64,000 bases of DNA from CATOSK01 sp034423195 (GCA_034423195.1 DAOUIZ010000047.1:49368-113367); one strand, 5' to 3'. Positions 50,498 through 60,143 are shown, counted from the stretch's first letter. The notes: generated from the letters alone by a model not told the origin. A program made the numbers and translations.

Positions 50498-53092
50498 GTG
50501 CTTCCCGGGAGCATAGCGCAGCGAAGGTCGGCCCTGCCCGAGGGTTTCAGCGGGGAGTGGGCTTGGGGACGCATCCTGGCGTTCCTGGCGGCGTTCCGGC
50601 CACCCGACGGATGGCTCTCCATTGTGTTCCTGGCCCTCAACCTGTCCACAATTGTGTGGACGGTGGGCCGGGCGGATTGGGCGCCGACTCCGAACCTGAT
50701 CTACATCATCCTGATGGGGATGCTGGTCGGGCTGGTCCTGTCGCGTTTCGGCACAAGGGACGCCGCTCCCGCCGTCAATCGAGGCAACCTGTTCAGGAGG
50801 GCCGGCCGGCGCATGGACTGGTGGGCGGTCCTCCTGATGCCGGTGGGACTGGCCATCGGTCTCCTGACAGTGGTCTGGCAGATGGTCTCGTACCGGGGCG
50901 AGGGGATGGAGCTGGCCAACGCCGGAGAGCTTTGGGACCGGCTGTACCTGTGGTACGAGGCGGCCCGGATCGGGTCGATCAACATCGACACCGTGCCCTT
51001 TGCCTTCGGGCTGGTGTCCGCATCGTGGCTTTCGGGGTTCCTGGCGGCCTGGGTATTCTTCCGGTACCGCAATTTCTGGGGAGTGTTCATCCTGGGCGGC
51101 GCCGGGGTGATGTCCAACCTGACCTACCTGCCGGATACGGCGAGCACGGACCTGGCTGTGTACCTGCTGACGGCGCTGCTGCTGGTGGGGCGTGTGCAGT
51201 CGGTGCGGCGGCGGCAGGAGTGGCAGCGGCGGAATTTCCAGTACGATTCCCACCTGGGTCTGCTGGCGATTTCGGACACACTGATGATCAGCTTTGCAGT
51301 GCTGGTGGTGGCATACCTGCTGCCGTCGGGCTCGCTGTGGACGCCGGCCCACCAGGTCTACGAGCGGCTGCGGTCGCCGATGGTGGCGTGGGAGGAGGAC
51401 TTCAACCGGCTGTTCGCGGGGCTGCCGGCGCGGCGGGCCTTGCCGTACCGGATCTGGGGAGATTCGGTGGCCTTCCAGGGGACGATCAATCCGACGACGA
51501 CGCCGGTGCTGCAGGTGAACTCGCCGGTGGCGATGTACTGGAAGGCGCGGAGCTACGGGACGTACACCAACAAGGGGTGGATTTCGGCGGATACGGTTTT
51601 CAAGACGACGGACTGGTCGCCCGAGTACTCGGCTCCGGCCCCGTACCAGCAGCGGTTCGGGGTGACCTACGCGGTCACTCCCAGGTACGACTCGAGGAAC
51701 GTCTTTGCCGGCGGGCAGGTGCTGGGGGTGGACCGGGAGGTGCTGGTGGAGACCTACGACTCTCCGGTCTACAGGATGGATATGAGCGGGCCCCCGGTGC
51801 GGAGCGACCTGCATCCGACGCTGGCGGCGGCACGGGCCAACCTGGAAGGGGCGATAGCGCAGCAGGGCAGCAGCGTGGCCAACTCGTCGCTGGCCCAGGC
51901 GCTGCCGGCCGGGCTGGAGCTGACCGGGGTGGAGCGCAACCAGGGGGTAATCGAGTCGGTGACATTCGCCGAGGTCATACCGGAGCAGCCGGACACGCTC
52001 TCGGTGCGGTCGGCGAAGGGGAACGTGGATCCGGGGGATACGTACCAGGTGACGTCGTCGGTGTCGCTGGCGACTCCGCAGCGGCTGCGGCTGGCCGGGG
52101 AGGACTATCCTATCTGGGCCATGACCAAGTACACCCAGCTGCCGGACAACCTGCCGCCCCGGATTGGCGAACTGGCGGGGAGGATCACGGAGGGGCATAA
52201 CACGCCTTACGACAAGGCCAAGGCGGTGGAGACCTACCTGAAAACGTCTATAAATTACAACCTGGCCATCGACCCGCCTCCCTTTAACGCCGACGGGGTG
52301 GACTATTTCCTGTTCGAGCAGCGGGAGGGGTACAGCGAATATTTCGGGTCGGCGATGACGGTGATGCTGCGGACGCAGGGGATTCCGGCGCGGCTGGTGA
52401 CGGGGTACACGGTGGGGAACAAGCTGCCGGAGCACGACCTGTACATTGTGGCGGACAGTCACAGCCACGCCTGGTCGGAGGTGTATTTCCCGTCCTACGG
52501 GTGGATTCCCTTCGAGCCGACCCCGGGGTCGGCCATTCCGGTGGTGTCCATTCCCAAGCCCAAGGAGGAGTCTCCCAGCCTGCCGGGAGAGCTCCAGATT
52601 TTCGATGAGCTTTGCGAAGACGACGAGGACGAGTGCGACCCGTTGTCGCAGGTGGAACGTACCCAGGGGGATGAAGCGGACGCCGATACGGTGACGCTGG
52701 CCAGGCTGGCGGCCCGGTTCTTCCCGTGGATTGCGGGGGGCCTGGGCGCCCTGGTGGTCCTGGGGACAATGGCCCGGGTGTTCTGGAGCCGGTACCTGGC
52801 CCCATCGGAGGAGCCGGGGGACGCGTTCCGGCGGCTGGGGTTCCTGGGTCGGCTGAACGCGGTGGGGGTTATCGAGGAGCAGACTCCCTACCAATACGGG
52901 GCAAGGCTGGGGGAGGCGTTCCCCGAGCAGCGAAACGACCTGGCGGGCATTGTGCAGTGCTACGTGCGGAGCCTGTACGGGCGGAAGGAGCTGACGGACG
53001 AGGAGCGGGAGGGGCTGGTGCAAGCGTGGCGGAACGTCAGGTTCCCGATGCTGTTCCACGTTATGAGCCGGAGGACGAATGAGCCAGGCTAG
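50498..53092 (+). CDS. TgpA-like transglutaminase membrane protein
   Basis: 864 aa. GTG 50498 follows the DUF58 stop by 3 nt. N-terminal half: seven or so membrane helices (about 40-270) of the DUF3488 type. Middle: extracellular transglutaminase-like domain, with FLFEQREGYSEYFGSAMTVM (a Cys-position is Ser/Tyr here: GYSEYF), the HSHAWSEVYFPSYGWIPFEP His-Asp region and VTGYTVG. C-terminal helix and DUF4129-like tail (about 730-864). The nucleophile Cys expected in the usual G(Y/F)C motif appears to be Ser, so catalysis is doubtful. Confidence 0.85.
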   Translation: MLPGSIAQRRSALPEGFSGEWAWGRILAFLAAFRPPDGWLSIVFLALNLSTIVWTVGRADWAPTPNLIYIILMGMLVGLVLSRFGTRDAAPAVNRGNLFRRAGRRMDWWAVLLMPVGLAIGLLTVVWQMVSYRGEGMELANAGELWDRLYLWYEAARIGSINIDTVPFAFGLVSASWLSGFLAAWVFFRYRNFWGVFILGGAGVMSNLTYLPDTASTDLAVYLLTALLLVGRVQSVRRRQEWQRRNFQYDSHLGLLAISDTLMISFAVLVVAYLLPSGSLWTPAHQVYERLRSPMVAWEEDFNRLFAGLPARRALPYRIWGDSVAFQGTINPTTTPVLQVNSPVAMYWKARSYGTYTNKGWISADTVFKTTDWSPEYSAPAPYQQRFGVTYAVTPRYDSRNVFAGGQVLGVDREVLVETYDSPVYRMDMSGPPVRSDLHPTLAAARANLEGAIAQQGSSVANSSLAQALPAGLELTGVERNQGVIESVTFAEVIPEQPDTLSVRSAKGNVDPGDTYQVTSSVSLATPQRLRLAGEDYPIWAMTKYTQLPDNLPPRIGELAGRITEGHNTPYDKAKAVETYLKTSINYNLAIDPPPFNADGVDYFLFEQREGYSEYFGSAMTVMLRTQGIPARLVTGYTVGNKLPEHDLYIVADSHSHAWSEVYFPSYGWIPFEPTPGSAIPVVSIPKPKEESPSLPGELQIFDELCEDDEDECDPLSQVERTQGDEADADTVTLARLAARFFPWIAGGLGALVVLGTMARVFWSRYLAPSEEPGDAFRRLGFLGRLNAVGVIEEQTPYQYGARLGEAFPEQRNDLAGIVQCYVRSLYGRKELTDEEREGLVQAWRNVRFPMLFHVMSRRTNEPG

Positions 53093-53591
53093 ATATCATA
53101 TTTTCGAGTCGCCCCTGGGCTGGGTGGGCATGGTACGGGAGACTGGGGGCCTGAAGCGGCTGTCGCTGAAGCCGACGGTGGAGGAACTCCTGGAGGACAT
53201 GGGAGAGGACTTGAGGGATGCCGTTGACGATCCCGGCGGATTCGGGGACGAGGCGGGGTGTCTGGAACGGTACTTCGAGGGGGATGCCACGGCCCTGGGG
53301 GAGATCGAGTTGGACCTGGGAGCGGCGCCGCCCTTCTTTGCCGCGGCCTGGGAGGCCTGTCGGCGGATCCCGCCGGGGGAGACCCGGAGCTACCAATGGC
53401 TGGCGGCGGAGGCGGGGAATCCGCGGGCGGCCCGGGCGGCGGGGCAGGCCATGGCCAAGAACCGCTGGGCGCTGGTGATCCCGTGTCACCGGGTCATCGG
53501 CAGCGGCGGCGACCTGCACGGCTACGGGGCCGGGGGGCTGCGGGTGAAGGCGCGGCTGCTTCAGATGGAGAACCCCGACCCGCTCTCCTGA
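53079..53591 (+). CDS. ogt: Methylated-DNA--protein-cysteine methyltransferase
   Basis: 170 aa O6-alkylguanine-DNA alkyltransferase, a suicide repair protein. Acceptor Cys136 in VIPCHRVIGSGG; DNA-binding helix-turn-helix ETRSYQWLAAEAG (about 101-113). The start overlaps the end of the transglutaminase gene by 14 bp, so it is translated within that operon, although the function is unrelated. Confidence 0.93.
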   Translation: MSQARYHIFESPLGWVGMVRETGGLKRLSLKPTVEELLEDMGEDLRDAVDDPGGFGDEAGCLERYFEGDATALGEIELDLGAAPPFFAAAWEACRRIPPGETRSYQWLAAEAGNPRAARAAGQAMAKNRWALVIPCHRVIGSGGDLHGYGAGGLRVKARLLQMENPDPLS

Positions 53592-53729
53592 CGTAGAACA
53601 GTTATCCACGAGACTATCCAGGAGACAACCCGGTCATTGGGGCCCCTTGCGGAACTTTCCATAATTCGAGGGAGATTTCCGGCGTAACTTCACGCTCCTT
53701 TTTGTAGGATATAGGGGTGGAGGCATGGG

Positions 53730-54992
53730 ATGAGGATGATGTTTTTTCTGAAGAGATCCGCTTTGGCTGCCAACCGGACCAGTTTGTCCCGGGCGGCTGG
53801 GCGGCTGGTTTTGATTGGCCTGCTTCCCATTCTGTTGCTGGCCGCTTGCGGGCAGGGGGCTTCCGAGGAATCGGCGCCGATGATGGTGGAAGACACGGCG
53901 CAAATGTCCGCGGCGGTCTCGCAATCGGCCCCGGCGGATGCCTTCCCCGAGCCGGAGCCGGGATTCGTCGCTTCCGAAAAGCGGGCGGTGTCCGCCGATG
54001 GAATGATGTCCGAGACAGAGACGATGGAAGGGGGGTCGGCGTCGCTGATTGCCGGCCAGCGCCGCACCATCTCCCGGGCCTCGGTGTCGGTGGAAGTGGA
54101 GGAAGTGCAGTTGGCGGTGGAGCGGGTGAACGCCATCGCCGATGCCTATGGAGGGTACGTCGAGCACCTATCCAGCTCCGGTTCCGGCCCGGCGATGCGG
54201 GCGGACCTGACGGTGCGGGTGCTGCAGGCCGACTTCACCAACGCGGTCCTGGAAATCCGGAACTTGGGAGAAGTGCAGGACCTGGACCTGGGCCAGGAGG
54301 ACGTGACGGAGCAGTTCATCGACCTGGAAGCCCGTCTGAAGAGCGCCCAGCGCGAGGAGGAGAGTCTGCTGTCCCTGCTGGACCAGGCCACCAGCATCGA
54401 GCATGTCCTGACCATAGAACGGGAGCTGTCGCGGGTGCGCTCCCAGATAGAGCGTCTGCAAGGGCAGCTGAACCACCTGCAGCAGAGGTCGGACCTGGCC
54501 ACGATCCATGTTTCGCTGTTCCCGCCCGAGGAGCGGCTCCGCCTGCCTCCCTCGGCCCACCTGAGTATCGAGGAGACCGGCGTGAGTGCGCGGGTCAACG
54601 AGTTCAGCAAGCTGGTGGAGTCTCTCAACGGGGAGATCGAGTGGGTGTCGGTCACCACCCACGACGGGCGGGAAAACGCTGATGTGGCGGCGCTGGTGCC
54701 TCCCGAGGAGTTCGCCAGGGTGGTCGCCTTCCTGGAGCGGCGGGGCAAGGTGGTCTACAAGGAAGTGCAGGAAGGGACCCGGGCCGGCGGCGAGTTCGGC
54801 AGACCCTGGCCGGACAACCCGGAGGAGTCCCGGGTGTCGGTGAATTTCTACGAACCCGAGCCCCTGGGCCTGGGCCCGCTGATAATCGCCGTGCTCGCGG
54901 GAGGCGTCATCCTGGTTGTCCTTGTCATTGCCTTCGTGTTCACCTACCAGCGGGGGAGGAACCGGCGGGACCGGTTCTACTCCGAAACCTGA
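53730..54992 (+). CDS. DUF4349-domain lipoprotein
   Basis: 420 aa. ATG 53730, signal with lipobox LLLAAC (about residue 38-40), acidic linker, then the DUF4349 domain (about 110-390). Motifs: SVEVEEVQLAVERVNAIADA, FIDLEARLKSAQREEESLLS with a coiled-coil helix (about 195-250), and a C-terminal membrane helix (about 380-402, LIIAVLAGGVILVVLVIAF) with a basic tail. Domain function is unknown; two anchors (lipid and TM) suggest it spans the periplasm-like space. Confidence 0.88.
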   Translation: MRMMFFLKRSALAANRTSLSRAAGRLVLIGLLPILLLAACGQGASEESAPMMVEDTAQMSAAVSQSAPADAFPEPEPGFVASEKRAVSADGMMSETETMEGGSASLIAGQRRTISRASVSVEVEEVQLAVERVNAIADAYGGYVEHLSSSGSGPAMRADLTVRVLQADFTNAVLEIRNLGEVQDLDLGQEDVTEQFIDLEARLKSAQREEESLLSLLDQATSIEHVLTIERELSRVRSQIERLQGQLNHLQQRSDLATIHVSLFPPEERLRLPPSAHLSIEETGVSARVNEFSKLVESLNGEIEWVSVTTHDGRENADVAALVPPEEFARVVAFLERRGKVVYKEVQEGTRAGGEFGRPWPDNPEESRVSVNFYEPEPLGLGPLIIAVLAGGVILVVLVIAFVFTYQRGRNRRDRFYSET

Positions 54993-55043
54993 CCCCCCGG
55001 TGAGACGATACCCTGATTCCTGGGCCGGACGGTGCTGCGGTGG

Positions 55044-56285
55044 TTAGGAGAGCGGGCTATATGAAGTCCACCCTAACTCCATAGCTTCGTATGCCCAGGG
55101 GAGTCCCGCCCCTCCGGCCGCGCAGAAGAGGACGACGGCCCAGGGGGGTGCGCGCCACAGGGTGAGAAGGGCGAAGGCGGCGGCGGCGAGGGCAAAATCG
55201 TGGGGAGTCCTGACCGCGCTGGTCCAGACCGGGTTGTACAGGGCGGCCAGCAGGATGCCGACGACTCCCGCGTTGATTCCCAACAGGGCGGCGCGGAATC
55301 CCATCCGGCGGCGCAGGGAGTCCCAGAAGGGCATGACGCCGATGACCAGCAGGAAGGCGGGCAGGAAGATGGCGGCCAGCGCGATGGCGGCTCCGGCGAC
55401 GCCGTTGGGGGCCGGCCCGGAGGCCGCGCCCAGGTAGGCGCTGAAGGTGAACAGTGGCCCGGGGATAGCCTGGGCCGCTCCGTATCCGGCGAGAAAGCTC
55501 TCCTTGTCCACCCAGCCGGGGGGCACGACCTCGGCCTGGAGCAGCGGGAGAACGACGTGGCCGCCCCCGAAGACCAGGGCGCCGGAGCGGAAGAAGCTGT
55601 CGAACATGGCCAGCCAGTGGGCAGGATTGACCTGGCGCAGCAGGGGCAAGGCCGCCAACAGAACGGCGAAGGCGGCAAGGCAGGCGACGGCCAGCCAGCG
55701 GGGGACTCCCGCCGACAGGGAGGCCTGGTCTCCGTCAACGGGGTCCGGCTTGAGCCAGATCCAGCCGATGCCCCCGGCCAGGGCGATGATGAGGAGCTGG
55801 GTCCAGGCGGTGGGGAAGCTGAGGGCGGCGACCGCGGCAACGATGGCAATGGTCGCCCGCCATTTGTCCGGGGCGAAGCTGCGGCCCATGGACCAGACGG
55901 CCTGGGCCACCACCACCACGGCGGCGATTTTCAGTCCCTGGAGCCATCCCGCGTCGGAGGTGTCCCAGGCGGCGACGCCCAGGGCGAAGAGGGTGAGGAC
56001 GATGGCGGAAGGGAGGGTGAATCCCAGCCACGCCGCCAGCCCTCCGGCCAATCCCGCGCGGGTCATGCCGACGATGATTCCCACCTGGCTGCTGGCCGGG
56101 CCGGGGAGGAACTGGCAGAGGGCGACGACGTCCAGGTAGGTGCGGTCGTCCAGCCACTTGCGGCGGGTGACGTACTCTTCGCGGAAGTAGCCGATGTGGG
56201 CGATAGGGCCGCCGAAGGAGATCAGTCCCAGGCGCAGGGCCACAAAGAAAACCTGGAAGACGTGCCTTATGGAGCGGTCTTCCAT
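55044..56285 (-). CDS. chrA: Chromate/anion transporter ChrA family, two-domain
   Basis: 413 aa with about 10-12 membrane helices and a duplicated CHR domain. The first half has LISFGGPIAHIGYFREEYV and FLPGPASSQVGIIVG; the second repeats the pattern with FGGGHVVLPLL and AQAIPGPLFTFSAYLG. This long form (LCHR) exports chromate or a related anion. No chrB regulator is next to it. Confidence 0.93.
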   Translation of the reverse strand: MEDRSIRHVFQVFFVALRLGLISFGGPIAHIGYFREEYVTRRKWLDDRTYLDVVALCQFLPGPASSQVGIIVGMTRAGLAGGLAAWLGFTLPSAIVLTLFALGVAAWDTSDAGWLQGLKIAAVVVVAQAVWSMGRSFAPDKWRATIAIVAAVAALSFPTAWTQLLIIALAGGIGWIWLKPDPVDGDQASLSAGVPRWLAVACLAAFAVLLAALPLLRQVNPAHWLAMFDSFFRSGALVFGGGHVVLPLLQAEVVPPGWVDKESFLAGYGAAQAIPGPLFTFSAYLGAASGPAPNGVAGAAIALAAIFLPAFLLVIGVMPFWDSLRRRMGFRAALLGINAGVVGILLAALYNPVWTSAVRTPHDFALAAAAFALLTLWRAPPWAVVLFCAAGGAGLPWAYEAMELGWTSYSPLS

Positions 56286-56327
56286 TGCGGCGCGGTCAGC
56301 AACCGGAACGGGCCGGCGGCATTATTC

Positions 56328-57074
56328 CTACAGCGCCCGCTCGCCGCCGTTGCAGTGGATGGTCTGCCCGTTGATGAATCCGGCGGCGTCGGAGCAGAGG
56401 AAGGCGCACAGGGAGGCGATGTCGTCGGTGTAGCCCAGGCGGCCCACCGGAATTTCGGCGATGCGGGCGGAACCCCGGGTGGCGTTGGACAGTCCCTCCC
56501 GGCTGGTGTCTATTGCGCCGGGGACAATGCAGTTGACGACGATTCCGCTGGGGCCCAGCTCGGTGGCCAGGGCCCGGGTCAGGCCGATGAGTCCGACCTT
56601 GGCGGCGGATATGTGCGCCCCGCCGTGGCGTCCCTGGAAGGCCTGGAGGCCGCTGAGGTTGACCACCCGTCCCCAGCCCTTCTGCACCATTCCCGGCAGG
56701 GCGGCCTTGGTGGTGAGGAAGGCGGAGTCCAGGTCGGTGGCCAGCACTCCCCGCCAGTCGTCGTAGGACATTTCGGCGAAGGGCTTGTGGGGGCGGGTGG
56801 CGGCGTTGTTCACCACGATGTCGAGACCGCCGAACTTGTCCAGCGCCTGGTCAAGTAGGGCTTCCAGCTGCCCCTTGTCCCCCACGTCGGCGAGGACGGG
56901 CAGGGCGCGGCGGCCGAGCTCTTCCACCTCGGCGGCGACGGCCTCGGCTTCCTGCCGGTTGGAGCGGGCGTTGATGACGACATCGGCGCCGTCTTTGGCC
57001 AGGGCCAGGGCGATGGAGCGTCCGATGTTGCGTCCCGATCCGGTGACGAGGGCGGTCTTGCCTTCCAGGCTCAT
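56328..57074 (-). CDS. SDR-family oxidoreductase lacking the catalytic tyrosine
   Basis: 248 aa classical Rossmann protein. Cofactor motif TGSGRNIG (11-18), NNAA motif (89-92), Ser141 of the tetrad (NLSG), Lys159. The residue four before Lys is Ile155 (AHISAAK), where YxxxK has Tyr, and the tetrad Asn is Asp114 (ATDLDSAF). The C terminus CNGGERAL is normal. Despite FabG-like overall sequence it may not reduce ketones by the standard mechanism, or it may use His154. The neighbouring DUF1330 gene starts 33 nt upstream. Confidence 0.88.
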   Translation of the reverse strand: MSLEGKTALVTGSGRNIGRSIALALAKDGADVVINARSNRQEAEAVAAEVEELGRRALPVLADVGDKGQLEALLDQALDKFGGLDIVVNNAATRPHKPFAEMSYDDWRGVLATDLDSAFLTTKAALPGMVQKGWGRVVNLSGLQAFQGRHGGAHISAAKVGLIGLTRALATELGPSGIVVNCIVPGAIDTSREGLSNATRGSARIAEIPVGRLGYTDDIASLCAFLCSDAAGFINGQTIHCNGGERAL

Positions 57075-57107
57075 GGGTCCTCCTCTGGTGTTTGGGGGTT
57101 GGGTGGC

Positions 57108-57395
57108 CTAAAGGCCTTCGGCGAAAACGACGTTGGTGTTGGCGGACTCGTGGCGGAGCTTCATGGGGCCTGCGTACTCGGGGGAGTAGTACCACTCCCT
57201 GGCGCGGGCGATAGTCTCGAACTCGATGACGACGAGGCGGCGGGGGTTCCAGTCCCCCTCGGCGGTCTCGGTCTCGCCGCCGCGGACGATGTAGCGTCCG
57301 CCGTACTGCTCGATGGTGGCGCCGACCTGCCCGCGGTAGACCTCGAACTTGTCCGGGTCGGTGACCTCGACGTCGGCGATGACGTATCCTGCCAT
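57108..57395 (-). CDS. DUF1330-family small protein
   Basis: 95 aa from ATG 57395 with AAGGAG. Ferredoxin-like (dimeric alpha+beta barrel) fold: AGYVIADVEVTDPDKFEVYR, GRYIVRGGETE, RRLVVIEFETIARAREWYYS. Relatives are cofactor-free small enzymes or domains fused to monooxygenases. It lies immediately upstream of the SDR gene on the same strand and likely shares its transcript. Confidence 0.88.
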   Translation of the reverse strand: MAGYVIADVEVTDPDKFEVYRGQVGATIEQYGGRYIVRGGETETAEGDWNPRRLVVIEFETIARAREWYYSPEYAGPMKLRHESANTNVVFAEGL

Positions 57396-57651
57396 GACGG
57401 TCTCCTTTCGGGGGCGTGCCCGGAACAGCGGCGGGCGGGCCGGTGGTTGTCCGGGTCGGGCTGATTCCGTTGGTATTGTACTAGCGGAGTCAACAACGGG
57501 GAGAGGGCCGGTATTGCTCCGGTGGGGCGGCGGTGTTAACTTACCGGACAGGCGGGATATGCAACCCGGTTCGACGGGTTGCTTTCCGCATACACAGGAA
57601 CGATACGCAGGAACGGTTACCCGATGCGGGCCGTTACCGAAGGAGAGGGCG

Positions 57652-59148
57652 ATGACCACCACCGAAACCGGGACTTTCCAGAACTACATTGGGGGAGAGT
57701 GGGTTGATTCGGTTTCGGGGGAGACCTACGCCATCACGAGTCCGGCGAAGAAGCAGGAGGTCATCGGGCAGTTCCAGCGGTCCAATGTGGAGGATGCGCT
57801 GTGGGCGGCGGAGGCGGCCGATGGGGCAAGGGCGGCGTGGGCGGATATGCCCGCTCCGGCGCGGGGTCAGATTTTGTACCGGGCGCTGGACGTGATGGAG
57901 CGTCGGGCGGAAGAGATCGCCCGGACCATCACCATCGAGGAAGGCAAGCCCATCGGCGACGCCCGGGGCGAAGTGCGGCGGGCGATGAACATCATCGAGT
58001 ACTCGGCAGGAGAAGGGCGGCGGATGTTCGGGTACACGACCCCGTCGGAGCTGGCCAGCACCGTTGCCTACACGGTGCGGCGCCCGCTGGGTGCGGTGGC
58101 GCTGATTACGCCGTGGAACTTTCCCATTGCGATCCCGGCGTGGAAGCTGGCGCCGGCGCTTATCTGCGGGAACACGGTGGTGTTCAAGCCTGCGTCGGGG
58201 ACGCCGTTGAGCGCGGTGAAGCTGGTGGAGGTGTTCGAGGAAGCCGGACTGCCGCCGGGGGTGCTGAACCTGATTACCGGCCCGGGGGCGTCGGTGGGCA
58301 ATGCGCTGGTGGAAAGCCCGCAGATACAGGGAATCTCCTTCACGGGTTCGACGGAGATCGGCACGGACATCTACGCCCGGGGGGCGCGGCTGCTGAAGAA
58401 GGTGCAGTGCGAGATGGGCGGGAAGAACGCGGTGATCCTGCTGGCCGACGCCGACCTGGACAAGGCGGTGGGAGGCATCGTGCAGGGCGCCTTCGGCTCC
58501 ACCGGGCAGCGCTGCACTGCGACCAGCCGGGCCATCGTTGAAGCGGACATTCACCAGCGGTTCGTGGACCAGCTGCTCGACCGGACCAGCCGGTTGAAGA
58601 TAGGGGACGGGCTGGACCCGGAGGTGGACGTTAGCCCGCTGTCCAGCCAGTACCAGCAGGACAAGGTGCTGGAGTACATCGGAATCGGCACGGAGGAGGG
58701 GGCGAACCTGGCCCACGGCGGCCACGCGCTGTCCGGTGGCATCTACGACGACGGGTACTACGTGGAGCCGACGGTCTTCACCGGGGTGGACCGGGATATG
58801 CGGATCGCCAGGGAGGAGATTTTCGGGCCGGTTCTGACGGTGTTCGAGGCGCAGGACCTGGACGACGCGGTGGACATTTCCAACAGCGTACAGTTCGGAT
58901 TGTCCTCTTCGGTGTACACGCGGGACCTGCACCGGGCGCACCGGTACATCAACACGGTGGAGACGGGGATGGTCCACGTCAACGCTCCGACGCTGGGGGG
59001 CGAGGTGCATCTGCCCTTCGGTGGGATGAAGTCGTCGGGAGTGGGGCAGCGGGAGCAGGGAACGGAAGCGGTGGACTTCTTCACCGAGGTCATCACGGTC
59101 TACATCGACTACGCCGACGAAGCCCGGACCCAGGCCCGGTTCATCTGA
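57652..59148 (+). CDS. Aldehyde dehydrogenase
   Basis: 498 aa NAD(P)-dependent enzyme. Asn156 (TPWNFP), Glu254 (CEMGGKN) and catalytic Cys288 (GQRCTA) are present, with the FTGSTEIG (230-237) cofactor loop. AAGGAG precedes ATG 57652. Closest in pattern to 2,5-dioxovalerate/succinate-semialdehyde dehydrogenases. The 256-bp gap upstream contains no recognised element. Confidence 0.94.
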   Translation: MTTTETGTFQNYIGGEWVDSVSGETYAITSPAKKQEVIGQFQRSNVEDALWAAEAADGARAAWADMPAPARGQILYRALDVMERRAEEIARTITIEEGKPIGDARGEVRRAMNIIEYSAGEGRRMFGYTTPSELASTVAYTVRRPLGAVALITPWNFPIAIPAWKLAPALICGNTVVFKPASGTPLSAVKLVEVFEEAGLPPGVLNLITGPGASVGNALVESPQIQGISFTGSTEIGTDIYARGARLLKKVQCEMGGKNAVILLADADLDKAVGGIVQGAFGSTGQRCTATSRAIVEADIHQRFVDQLLDRTSRLKIGDGLDPEVDVSPLSSQYQQDKVLEYIGIGTEEGANLAHGGHALSGGIYDDGYYVEPTVFTGVDRDMRIAREEIFGPVLTVFEAQDLDDAVDISNSVQFGLSSSVYTRDLHRAHRYINTVETGMVHVNAPTLGGEVHLPFGGMKSSGVGQREQGTEAVDFFTEVITVYIDYADEARTQARFI

Positions 59149-59152
59149 AGAC

Positions 59153-60130
59153 GTGGGGGGAATCCTTATTTCCGGGTGGTTGACTGCCGGGCTGGCCGGG
59201 GCAGCCCTGCTGGCGTTGGCCTGCGGGCCGTCGGACGAGGAACTGAACCGGCTCATTGACGAGCGGGCCCGGGCCATTGTGGAGGCTGTTCCAACGGTGA
59301 CGCCGGCGGCGTTTCCGACGCCATTGCCGACGGTGACGCCGGTGGCCTTCCCGACCCCGCTGCCGACGGTGACGCCGGTGGCCTTTCCGACCGCATTTCC
59401 GACGGTGACGCCGGCGCCGACTCCCACCCCTCCCCTGACGGCGACGCCGCAACCGACGGCGACCAGGATGGTCCTGCCGGCCACCCCGACGCCCCAGCCG
59501 ATCAACGACTTCCGGGAGGTGCGGTCCAATGCATGGCCCTCGGTGTTCATGGTGGACACGCTGCGAGGGCATGGCACCGGGTGGCTGATCGAGCCCGGGC
59601 TGATCGTGACCAACGAGCACGTGGTGCGGGGCAGCAGCCAGGTCGTCGTCCGCCAGTCGCTGCACCCGTCATTCCAGGCGGCTGTGCTGGGGTTCAACCG
59701 GAGCAAGGATATCGCCCTGCTGCAGTTCGAGCAGTCGGGAGCCCACCTTCATCCCGGCGCCGCTCCCCTGGCCATGGGTCAGATAACCACGGACGACGCC
59801 GCGGAAACTCTGCTGGCGCTCGGATACTCGGGTTCCGGCGTATGGCCCAACGGCACCGTGGGGTCGGCGTCGGCCAACGTGGGGGTGCTTTCCCAGGTAT
59901 CCAACTTTGGCCGGCATTCCTTCGGCGTGAACCTGAAGATGGACGCTCCGGTGGACCCGGGGGACAGCGGCGGGCCGGTGCTGAACTACAACGGCGAGGT
60001 CGTGGGGATGATCCGCTCTGCGGAGGAACGGACCTCGGGCGGGCAGCGGGTGGTGGGAACGTTCTTCGCGGTGCACGTGGATGAGATCCGGGACGCTCTG
60101 CCGGACTTGAAACGGGGAATTTCCCGGTAG
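59153..60130 (+). CDS. Lipoprotein trypsin-like (S1C/HtrA-type) serine protease
   Basis: 325 aa from GTG 59153, 4 nt after the dehydrogenase stop. Short signal with lipobox LALAC. A Thr/Pro-rich stalk (about 48-125) contains TVTPVAFPTPLP repeats encoded by 36-bp tandem DNA. Protease domain: His in TNEHVVRG, Asp in KDIALLQ, Ser in DPGDSGGPVLNY. No PDZ domain follows. Likely an extracytoplasmic quality-control protease with a variable stalk. Confidence 0.85.
   Translation: MGGILISGWLTAGLAGAALLALACGPSDEELNRLIDERARAIVEAVPTVTPAAFPTPLPTVTPVAFPTPLPTVTPVAFPTAFPTVTPAPTPTPPLTATPQPTATRMVLPATPTPQPINDFREVRSNAWPSVFMVDTLRGHGTGWLIEPGLIVTNEHVVRGSSQVVVRQSLHPSFQAAVLGFNRSKDIALLQFEQSGAHLHPGAAPLAMGQITTDDAAETLLALGYSGSGVWPNGTVGSASANVGVLSQVSNFGRHSFGVNLKMDAPVDPGDSGGPVLNYNGEVVGMIRSAEERTSGGQRVVGTFFAVHVDEIRDALPDLKRGISR
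59294..59418 (+). repeat. 36-bp coding tandem repeat (12-aa stalk unit)
   Basis: ACGGTGACGCC starts at 59294, 59330, 59366 and 59402, a 36-bp period. The encoded unit TVTPVAFPTPLP is conserved with drift. Copy-number change would lengthen the protease stalk without shifting frame. Confidence 0.9.
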
Positions 60131-60143
60131 GAAGTGCGACGGT

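Noticed and set aside
48923..53059. Very long open frame on the minus strand (about 1,378 codons)
   Set aside because: It is antisense to the DUF58 and transglutaminase genes. Its translation is Arg/Pro/His/Gln-rich with no domain, a common artefact of high G+C.
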